A stretch of DNA of 64,000 nt from CAVZLD01 sp963776055 (GTDB lineage: Bacteria; Planctomycetota; Planctomycetia; Pirellulales; Pirellulaceae). The stretch covers positions 310,001 to 374,000 of the forward strand of contig CAVZLD010000014.1 in assembly GCA_963776055.1 (NCBI GenBank), given 5' to 3'. The notes below the pieces were generated by a model. It made no database searches. It had not been told where the DNA came from and was given only the letters and a program-made list of their open reading frames with translations. Position 1 is the first letter of the stretch; every line of letters begins with the position of its first letter. The translations under genes and the position numbers were made by a program. Positions 28,371 through 36,037 of this stretch are shown here, one piece after another.

Positions 28371-29828
28371 ATGACTCGCCACACTCGTCGCGACTTCCTC
28401 AAGAGTGCCGCTGCCGCCGGACTTGCCACCAGCTTCACGATTGCCGGCACGAAAGCTTCTGGCCAGGTTCTCGGTGCAAACGACCGACTGCGGATCGCCG
28501 TCTGCGGACTGAATGGTCGAGGACGATCCCATGCGGGGGCGTACGTGGGCATGAAGAACGTGGAGCTTGCCTATGTGGTCGATCCGGATTCGCGGGTGCG
28601 TGACAGCGCCGCCGAAAGCTACTCGGAAAAGGCCAAGGGCTACAAGGTCAAGGGGATCAGCGACGTCCGGGAAGCACTTGCCGATAAGACCTTGGATGCC
28701 ATTTCCGTCGCGACTCCCAACCACTGGCATTCGCTGATGGTCATCTGGGCCGCTCAGGCCGGAAAACACTGCTATGTCGAGAAGCCCGCCAGCCACGACA
28801 TTTATGAAGGCCGCGTGGCACTCGAAGCCTGGAAAAAGTACGGCGTCGTGGTGCAACACGGAACACAAAACCGTAGCGACAGTCGAAACGCGTCGTTGCA
28901 TAAGGCCATTCAGGACGGCCAGTTCGGCAGACTGAAGATCTCGTACGGTTACGCCTGCAAACCACGGTCCGGGATCGGCTTCAAGCAACCGACGGATCCG
29001 CCGAGCAACCTGGACTGGAACCTGTGGCGCGGACCGGCTCGCGTGGATCAGTTCCACGCCAACCTGGTGCACTACAACTGGCACTGGTTCTGGAAGACAG
29101 GCAATGGCGAGTTGAACAACCAGGGCACGCACCAGTTGGACATGGCCATGTGGCCGATTGATGACGATCAGACGCACCCGGTCCGCGCGATGGCGATCGG
29201 CGGACGGTTTGCCTGGAAGGATCAAGGCGAAACGCCCAACACGTTGTTCGGCATCGCGGAATACCCGAACGGTCAATACCTGTTCTTCAACGTGCGAAAC
29301 GTCAACTACGACGGCTACAAGCGACAGGTCGAGAACGAGTACTACTTCGAAGACGGCGGCAAAATCGTCCGCGGTAAGTACTTTCCCGCAGGAAGCGAAA
29401 CGGGCGAGTCTTTCAAGGTACCATCCGTGGACGTGACACCCGGGGGGGCGTTCGGCAGCTTCATCGAAGCCTGCCGCGCCGGCGATCCGGGAATGTCCAA
29501 CGCGGACATGAATGTCGCCCACCATTCGTGTGTCGTCGGACACCTGATCAACAACTCCTACCGACTCGGCGAAACGGTCCCGTTCAATGCCAAGGCCGGA
29601 CGTTTCGGCGACAATGCCGATGCCTACGAACACTTCATGAAGCTGCACACCATGATGCGAGACGGTGCGGGAATCCCGGAGGATGAAGCGGAATACACCG
29701 TCGGCCCGTGGCTGAGCTTCGATCCGGAAACCGAACGTTTCGTGGGCGACCATTCCGAGAAAGCCAACCAGCTGGTCCGCGACCCCAACCGCGAAGGCTT
29801 CGAGATTCCCGACGTCGACAAGGTCTGA
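28371..29828 (+). CDS. Gfo/Idh/MocA family oxidoreductase with Tat signal
   Basis: This intact 485-residue NAD(P)-dependent oxidoreductase opens with a twin-arginine signal (MTRHTRRDFLKSAAAAGL), so the folded, cofactor-loaded enzyme is probably exported. The Rossmann domain reads RIAVCGLNGRGRSHAGAY. The conserved EKPASHD (Lys of the EKP motif) and ATPNHWHSLMVIWAAQAG follow. GNGELNNQGTHQLDMAMWP contains the His expected in the active site. Such proteins act on sugars, inositols or glycosides. Planctomycetes carry many Tat-exported copies, often beside sulfatases as here, which suggests a role in processing sulfated glycans. Confidence 0.9.
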   Translation: MTRHTRRDFLKSAAAAGLATSFTIAGTKASGQVLGANDRLRIAVCGLNGRGRSHAGAYVGMKNVELAYVVDPDSRVRDSAAESYSEKAKGYKVKGISDVREALADKTLDAISVATPNHWHSLMVIWAAQAGKHCYVEKPASHDIYEGRVALEAWKKYGVVVQHGTQNRSDSRNASLHKAIQDGQFGRLKISYGYACKPRSGIGFKQPTDPPSNLDWNLWRGPARVDQFHANLVHYNWHWFWKTGNGELNNQGTHQLDMAMWPIDDDQTHPVRAMAIGGRFAWKDQGETPNTLFGIAEYPNGQYLFFNVRNVNYDGYKRQVENEYYFEDGGKIVRGKYFPAGSETGESFKVPSVDVTPGGAFGSFIEACRAGDPGMSNADMNVAHHSCVVGHLINNSYRLGETVPFNAKAGRFGDNADAYEHFMKLHTMMRDGAGIPEDEAEYTVGPWLSFDPETERFVGDHSEKANQLVRDPNREGFEIPDVDKV

Positions 29829-29935
29829 CCGACGCCAGGCAGACCATCGGCCGCAAGGGCGTTGCCGTCACCCTATTCCCAGAGTGAACGCAGGATTGGC
29901 AGGATGAAACCACACTCGGCACGAGATACGTACCG

Positions 29936-30002
29936 GTAGGGTGGTCCAGCCGCCCGGTAGGCATGCGGCACAGCTCGCGCAAGCGAACTGCATGCCCACC
30001 AA
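29936..30002. repeat. REP-like palindrome downstream of retron
   Basis: A GGCATGC / GCATGCC inverted pair (29960-29966 and 29990-29996) is preceded by GTAGGGTGG, the same edge as the 26214 element. It lies in the 289-base gap between two converging genes and may act as a transcription barrier. The rest of that gap shows no gene. Confidence 0.5.
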
Positions 30003-30117
30003 TCCATCGCTGATCCACTGACACCCACAAAATGACCGGTTGCGCATGGGTCACGCTGCAACGTTGCCAACGCGGGTACGGCGTCACGCGGCGGGTACGC
30101 TCCGACCGCAATCGACA

Positions 30118-31429
30118 TCACCACGAGATCTTCTCGAATAGCCTGCGGAGCTGCCGACCGCGGTGCGGATTAAGCATGGCGACAAACGTGATGCGGCCGA
30201 GCAAGTGTCGTCGAAAATCATCGTGGTGGCTTCGGTTCTGGCTGGCGGGGCCATGTCGCAGACAGTTCGTGAGCGTTGCCTTCAAACGATCGAAGTCTTT
30301 TCTTGGAACGTTCATTCGTTCATTGACGACGACTCCGGCGAGCCGTTGGCAGACGCCTTGGCACATGATCCGAGTTTTTCGGTGGTGCACATGGAACCCC
30401 TCTTCCATCACCGTGGCACAGACGTGCAGATGGAACCGTTTCGCCCTTCGTTGCAATCCGCGGTCACCCGAGAATGCAAGGTCGTCGGCATAACGCGTGT
30501 AGTTCGCTTTGGCCGCACGAGCCAATCCTGCCAAGCGGCAATCCAGGCGGTAGGCGCACAGGTTGGCCAGGGCGGGCGAAGTCGGTGCGCCCTGCGGCAG
30601 GTGGCGTCGCAGCGTAGAGCATCCGCGCAGCTTGAAGTTGTCTACAAAATGGGCCATCCCAAGCATCTCTCGTTTGTCGAACAGGTACACAAGCCAGCGA
30701 GCAGGTCGGCAACCCGTTCCGGATACCCGATCGTTCGAACAAGCTTGCACCCACGAAGACGAAATGGAAGGGAAGAAATCCTCGAGATCCAGCTTCAAGA
30801 CCACCTGCCGGCCAACGTGTGGCGTCGCAAAGCTCTTGATGGAACGCCCTCGACGAAAACCATGGCTCGCCGGATGGGGAGGAACGCGATCCAGGATTTC
30901 CGTGAGGATCCTTCGTTGAATCGCCTTCAATCGCGGTTTCGGTGCCTCAATCAGGCGCCACTGACCGAAGCGTTTTGTCAAAAAACGCAAGTGATAGTGA
31001 CCGTAATGGCTGCGGTACTCCTCGGCACGCGAGCCGCCGTAAATCAGCAAACCACTCCAATTCGCCGACCGTAACGCCAAGCCAGTCGGCCAGCTCCATC
31101 ATGGTCCGTATCGAGGGGACGGCCCACGCTTCCGCCGGATGAACGGGACTCATCGACGAGGCGATCGACAACCGATCGACTACCCGCAAGTTGTACCGAT
31201 AGCAGGCCCGAAGAAAGCCACGATCGGCCAGCAGATACCTCACCGCTTCAATTCGCAGTGGTCGCGGCTGGCCACCGAAATCTGCGACGAATCGTCGCGC
31301 AAGCGGTCGAAGCCAACGCCACGGCTTGCCAAAGATGCGTCCCCCGCGTTCGACGAGGTCGTCGACCTTCCGATCGCCCGCGACGAAAGCCGCGGCCAGA
31401 GAGCGTGCGATGATCCTGGGCGAATCCAT
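30118..31429 (-). CDS. Retron reverse transcriptase with N-terminal extension (frame-disrupted)
   Basis: The reading starts at the ATG at 31429 (MDSPRIIARSLAAAF), ten bases after the a2 arm of the retron RNA. The first ~130 residues form a family-specific extension ending LADWLGVTVGELEWFADLR. After a frame change near 31040 the RT core follows: HLRFLTKRFGQWRLIEAPKP, LKAIQRRIL, ASHGFRRGRSI, VVLKLDLEDFFPSI, LPQGAPTSPALANLC and the catalytic YTRYADDLAFSG. The retron X-region NAxxH appears as FATPH and the Y-region VTG as LAG (RLAGVVVNE). Another local frame excursion lies near 30740-30660 (TIGYPERVADLLAGLC fits the family). The total of about 437 codons and the layout recall the long myxobacterial RTs of the Mx162 type. 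No effector gene adjoins it. Confidence 0.88.
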
Positions 31430-31438
31430 GGAAAGAAT

Positions 31439-31608
31439 CGGCGGCAGAATACTCCAACAAGTCTGGTCCGGCGTGAGCTGTTATGCGTGGAGCGCATCGA
31501 CAGCTCACGCGACGAAATCCTAACCATTCACGATCCCCCGGGGTATCCCCGGAGAGGCTGGTCAAGCGGAACGCTCGATCCAGGCCAGCTTGGAGTACTC
31601 CGCCGCCG
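31439..31608 (-). ncRNA. Retron msr-msd RNA (template/primer for msDNA)
   Basis: Read on the minus strand, the locus starts with a1 (31608-31590) and ends with a2 (31457-31439). They pair over 19 bp with two G-U wobbles and no mismatch. Just inside the duplex an unpaired G at 31589 faces an unpaired G at 31458. These are the two guanosines required in classical retrons, the first being the 2'-5' branch point within AAGC. An msr hairpin of 8 bp with a three-base loop lies at 31536-31554. The msd contains a long hairpin at 31471-31510, with a 10-bp stem, an internal loop and a further 5-bp stem. The RT ATG follows a2 by ten bases. The boundary between msr and msd is not defined by sequence alone. 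Confidence 0.87.
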
Positions 31609-31952
31609 GAATCCATCATACCGCACTTCCGCGTCAAGGACGTGCGATCACAATTCGACGACTTCGCAATGCGTGTCGACGAGGAGTTGGCTCAGTACCA
31701 CCGACGTGGAATCTCGAGATCGTGATCGGAGCTACCTGCCGACCTTCGATAGGCGGCTCGGCGCGTCGCTCGGACAAGTCGCGTTCGTGGCGACGTTTCT
31801 TCCGAGCCGGAAGCGACGAGCAAGCTACGGGGACGATCGCGCCGCGATGTAACCCTCCATCTGCCATGCACCATCCGGTAGGATGGAGCCTGACACGCCG
31901 GAGACCGGAGGCGTCCCATCATCCGTCGCATCAGCACGAGAGGTCTTAACGG
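31609..31952. other. Intergenic region upstream of retron and sulfatase
   Basis: This gap carries the promoters of the divergent retron and sulfatase genes. It also holds the dispersed repeat at 31763-31831. No protein-coding gene is convincing here. Confidence 0.5.
31763..31831. repeat. Dispersed repeat, copy A (retron upstream)
   Basis: About 68 bases resemble 42852-42923. Both contain TCGCGTTCGTGGCGACG followed by a C/T-variable CTTCC stretch, then GCGACGA and AAGCTA or AACGCTA. The copies are diverged but align end to end. Both are intergenic. Confidence 0.65.
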
Positions 31953-33372
31953 ATGAAGTGGCACACACGGCAAAAAGATTTTCCTGCTGCCTTCTGCTGC
32001 TGGCAGTTACCGGAATGGCACAGGCCGCCGAGAAACCGAATTTCATCTTCATCAACATTGACGACCTGGGCTACGCAGATGTCGGCGCATTCGGTTCCCA
32101 GCTCAACCGAACCCCCCACCTCGATCAGATGGCGCGTGAGGGTCGCAAGCTGACCAGTTTCTATGCGGCGCCCGTTTGTTCGCCGTCGCGCGCTGCTCTG
32201 ATGACCGGAAGTTACCCCAAGCGGTCCTTGAGCATTCCCCACGTTCTGTTTCCGGGCAATAAGGTGGGGCTCGCCCAAGCCGAGATCACGGTGGCAGAAC
32301 TGCTGAAGGCAGAGGGCTACGCGACGGCCTGCATCGGCAAGTGGCACCTGGGCGACCAACCAGAGTTCCTACCGCGAAAGCAAGGCTTCGATTACTATTT
32401 CGGGCTCCCTTATTCCAACGATATGGGACCCGCCGAAGATGGTGTCAAAAGCAACCTCGGCGCACCGCTTGCCGAAGAAGAGGAACGCAGGGAAAGGGCC
32501 AACCACCGCTACCGTTGCTGCGCAACGAAACCGTTCTGCAGCGCGTTTTGGCTCACGATCAGACGACACTCGTCGCGCGCTACACCGAGGAAGCTGTGCG
32601 TTTCCTTCAGGAATATCAAGACAAGCCGTTCTTCCTCTACCTGCCGCACTCCGCAGTACACTTCCCGATCTATCCGGGCGAAGCGTTTCAAGGCAAGTCC
32701 AACAACGGCATCTATGGCGATTGGGTGGAGGAAGTGGATTGGAGTGTCGGCCAAGTGCTGGAGGCAGTGCGTGAGCTCGGCCTGCGCGAGAAGACACTCG
32801 TGATCTTCACCTCCGACAACGGCGGCACGGGACGGGCGGTCAATGCGCCGCTACGTGGCCACAAGGGTAGTACTTGGGAAGGCGGGATGCGCGTCCCAAC
32901 GATCGCTTGGTGGCCCGGCCGAATTCCCCCCGGCACACAGACAGACGCCATTACCGGGATGATCGACATCCTGCCCACCTTCGTCGCACTGGCCGGGGGA
33001 CAATTGCCGACAGACCGTAAATTGGACGGCGGTGACATTGGCCCCTTGCTGCTCGACCAGCCTGGCGCTGCATCGCCGCACGAGGTTTTCTACTACCATC
33101 GTGGCCTGAAGCTGGAAGCGATTCGCAAGGGCCCGTGGAAGCTCCATCTAGCGAAAGGGACGCTCTACAACTTGGACCACGATATCGGCGAAAGTACAAA
33201 CGTGGCGGCCGATCATCCCAACGTCGTGGAACAGCTTCGCGCCCTGGCCCAGGCGACCGACGAGGACCTGGGACTCGACGGCATCGGCCCGGGTTGCCGG
33301 CCGCTGGGTCAGGTCACCGATGCGCAGCCGATCATCAGCCACGACGGCGTCTTTCGTAACGACCTGGAATAG
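31953..33372 (+). CDS. Secreted sulfatase (frame-disrupted)
   Basis: The ATG at 31953 follows GAGG and, after a frame change near 31975, gives a signal peptide (RFSCCLLLLAVTGMAQA). The sulfatase core has KPNFIFINIDDLGYADVGAF, the FGly motif CSPSRAALMTG, ACIGKWHLGD, then a second frame change near 32495. The rest reads PFFLYLPHSAVHFPIY, LVIFTSDNGGTGRAV, LRGHKGSTWEGGMRVPTIAW and a C-terminal KGPWKLHLAKGTLYNLDHDI. About 470 residues. This is an arylsulfatase A-like enzyme, probably exported and acting on sulfated glycans. It starts the second sulfatase group, directly beside the retron. Confidence 0.88.
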
Positions 33373-33429
33373 CCTGTTGAGAATGCAGCCCCGCTCTGAG
33401 CACACCGCCCTGGACTCCAGAAGAGATTG

Positions 33430-33847
33430 GGGCGCACAGGGCCTGCCCATTGTTTCTTACCACGCAGCATGCTCTTTTCACGGACGGAAAGCTCGCCACT
33501 TCGATTCGTCCTTCGTCCGGTCGGGGGACAAGCACTTTTGATGGCCCGATCCCCAGGCCGACCGTCGACCGGATCGCGACCGCCGGCATGATGGAAGCCG
33601 AGGTCGGGTGTCCCGGCTACAACACGCTCGTTCCGCCGTCGAAGCGCGGTCTGGGAGATATTCTCAAGCTCAATGGCTACAACGCATCGTGGTATGGCAA
33701 GGATCACAACGCGCCGGGCTGGCAAACCAGCCAAGCCGGGCCTTTCAGCCCGTGGTTGGTCGGTTTCGGCTCTGAATACTCTTACGGGCTTATCGCGGGT
33801 GACACCAGCCAATGTGCGCCTGCAGTCGTCGAGAACACGCGGCCTGT
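33430..33847 (+). pseudogene. Arylsulfatase remnant lacking the catalytic segment
   Basis: Plus-strand codons here encode PIPRPTVDRIATAGM, then directly GCPGYNTLVPPSKRGLGDIL and KLNGYNASWYGKDHNAPGWQ. AGDTSQCAPAVVENTRPV follows before homology stops at about 33845. These are parts of the large arylsulfatase subfamily. The stretch that should lie between the first two pieces, including the FGly C-x-P-x-R motif, is absent, and the C-terminal half is missing. The remnant abuts the 3' end of the next sulfatase on the opposite strand. It is probably a deletion-decayed gene. Confidence 0.75.
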
Positions 33848-35878
33848 CTACTGCCATTCAGCTTCCAACTCCTGCACATTCTCACCTTCTTCACGAGCCT
33901 CGATCAACTCTCGCTCAAGATCGAACTCCCGGATGCGTAGCTCCAGACGTTCTTCCAGTCGGATAATCTGCTCTTCCAGCTCTTCAATCCTTTGCTCCTC
34001 ATCGGTTTCAGCGAGTTTGTAGAGGTCACGGACTAGCCGTAGCAGCTTTTCCTGGTCCGTGACAAGTGCCTTGACTCGCTGCCGCTCTTTATCCGCACGG
34101 TCTTCGGCGAGCTCATCACTGATCATCTTCAGCTCGGCCAACTTACCCTCCAATTCGCCGATATGCTCGGTTCGCTCGATGGCTTCCCCCAAATCCTCCA
34201 GCCTGCCCTCGATTTGTTCGACTTCACGGAAGTTCTGCTCCGCTTCCGCCTTCTTCAACTCTTTCTCTAGCTGCAGGACTTGATCCACCATGGAGAGGAT
34301 GCTCCGAAACTGCTCTCGTCTGCTTTCGAGATGTTCTGACCAGCGGTCTTTTCCTTCTTCGCGAAGGTCGTCGATCTCTTTCGTAAGATCTTTGACGACT
34401 TCCGCAAGTTCGAAGCGCCTGACCGACCACGTATCCCGCTTGAGGTATTCTGCTTGGTAGGGAAATTCGTCGAACTCGACCGGCTGGCTGGTGAAGCGAG
34501 GGTCACCGGTTTTGGCAAGGTACTCGGCTAGTTGTCCGGAGAGCGTCTTGATGGTCTGGGCGTATTGGGGGTCGTCGGCGAGGTTATTGACATTGTCGGG
34601 GTCGGCTTGGCAGTCATACAGTTCGACGGCCGGGCGCTTGGCGAAGGAAAGGTCGTAGTACTTGCGCATCGCGGGATCGCTCTTGTGCTCAACGAGGAAC
34701 AATTTGGTGGGGCCACCGTCCGTGTCCGCATGAACACGCATCGGATGAGTCGCACCTTCGGGAACGCCAACGGGCCAACGGTCAGGTTTCAGATTAAGGA
34801 TGAGCAGCCATCGGTCGTTGCGGATTGCTCGAGAAGGATACCCCGCCATGGAAGGCATTCTTTGGGCGGGGACGTGACGTTCGCGGCCCATGACGATGAA
34901 ATCGTGCGCGGTCTCGACTCGGCCATCTTTGTTGGAAGTGAGGATGGGCAACAGATTCTTGCCGGTCATAACGTCGGGAATCTGGCAGCCGGCCGCGATC
35001 AGCAACGTAGGCGCGAGGTCGGTCAATGAGATGAAATCAGTGAGGGCACGTCCGGCGGGGAATCGCTTTCCCCAGCGGATGGCGAGCGGCACGCGGGCGC
35101 CCCAGTTGTAGAGATTGCCTTTGCAGCGGGGAAAAGGCATGCCGTGATCGCCGGTCATGATGACGATCGTGTTTTCGAGCAGGCCCGCGTCTTCCAACAG
35201 CTTGATTGCAGCGGCGACATCGCTATCCCAGCGCTGGACTTCGAAGTAGTAGTCGGCGATATCGCTGCGGATCACTTCTTCATTGGGATAGAACTTTGGC
35301 ACGTGAACGGCGTCAACGTCGATGCCGCTTTCACGCCCGCTATTGAGTTTGTAGCCGCGATGGGGATCGGATGTTCCAAACCAGAAGCAGAAGGGCTTGG
35401 AATCGTCGCGTTTGGCGATGAACTCGGTGAACTTGCTTTGAGGTCCGCAGGGGTGTTCAGTGTAGCCGCCAACCGTGTAGTCGCCGGGTCCCCACGCTTT
35501 CCGCCAGTGGCCGATCTCATACCCCGCATCACGAAGAATGTGCATGAAGTTGGGGTGCTTGATATCCAACGTGCTCCAAAGATTTGCCCCTTGGTCCAAG
35601 CGGTAGAACTGCTGGCCGGTGAGGATCGAATTACGACAGGGCGTGCAGGAGGGGCTCGAAACAAACGCGTGCTGGATGAGTACGCCTTCGCGAGCGAGGC
35701 GGTCAAAGGCGGGCGTCTTGACCACCTCGTCGCCATAGGCACCGGCGTGAGGCCATCCCCAATCGTCGGCCAGCGCGAACAGAATGTTGGGTCGACCTGA
35801 CCCGTCGGCAAGTAGAGTGCGCGGGACCAGCACGAGCGCAGTGAGTACAATCATGGTGACATGACAACGTATGGTCAT
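33848..35878 (-). CDS. Secreted sulfatase with long C-terminal coiled coil
   Basis: This intact 676-residue protein has a signal peptide (MIVLTALVLVPRTLLADG). A sulfatase domain follows, with RPNILFALADDWGWPHAGAYG and the FGly motif CTPCRNSILTG. IVIMTGDHGMPFPRCKGNLYNW and DCQADPDNVNNLADDPQY close the catalytic part at about residue 450. The last ~190 residues are highly charged with heptad-like spacing: LEKELKKAEAEQNFREVEQI, GELEGKLAELKMISDELAED and IEELEEQIIRLEERLELRI. They predict a long coiled coil. That tail is not part of any sulfatase fold I know. It could oligomerise the enzyme or tether it to the envelope. No frame break is visible. Confidence 0.9.
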   Translation of the reverse strand: MTIRCHVTMIVLTALVLVPRTLLADGSGRPNILFALADDWGWPHAGAYGDEVVKTPAFDRLAREGVLIQHAFVSSPSCTPCRNSILTGQQFYRLDQGANLWSTLDIKHPNFMHILRDAGYEIGHWRKAWGPGDYTVGGYTEHPCGPQSKFTEFIAKRDDSKPFCFWFGTSDPHRGYKLNSGRESGIDVDAVHVPKFYPNEEVIRSDIADYYFEVQRWDSDVAAAIKLLEDAGLLENTIVIMTGDHGMPFPRCKGNLYNWGARVPLAIRWGKRFPAGRALTDFISLTDLAPTLLIAAGCQIPDVMTGKNLLPILTSNKDGRVETAHDFIVMGRERHVPAQRMPSMAGYPSRAIRNDRWLLILNLKPDRWPVGVPEGATHPMRVHADTDGGPTKLFLVEHKSDPAMRKYYDLSFAKRPAVELYDCQADPDNVNNLADDPQYAQTIKTLSGQLAEYLAKTGDPRFTSQPVEFDEFPYQAEYLKRDTWSVRRFELAEVVKDLTKEIDDLREEGKDRWSEHLESRREQFRSILSMVDQVLQLEKELKKAEAEQNFREVEQIEGRLEDLGEAIERTEHIGELEGKLAELKMISDELAEDRADKERQRVKALVTDQEKLLRLVRDLYKLAETDEEQRIEELEEQIIRLEERLELRIREFDLERELIEAREEGENVQELEAEWQ

Positions 35879-36037
35879 CGGTATGCTCCGTGAGGATGGA
35901 GGTGACGGTCTATTCGAGGCGAGACGTTACGGCAATAGTCAATCGATATTTCCGATTTCAGGTGAAACTGAAAACCGTTCAGGCTCATGGTAGCAGCGAT
36001 CGGAACGGGCATGCCACCGTCATCTACGTGCCGGCTG

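Noticed and set aside
28233..29753. 506-codon minus-strand open frame
   Set aside because: It is antisense to the intact Gfo/Idh/MocA oxidoreductase, which has clear family motifs.
30118..31429. Group II intron or diversity-generating retroelement RT
   Set aside because: There is no maturase/endonuclease domain, intron ribozyme ends or template/variable repeat. The a1/a2-bounded RNA supports a retron instead.
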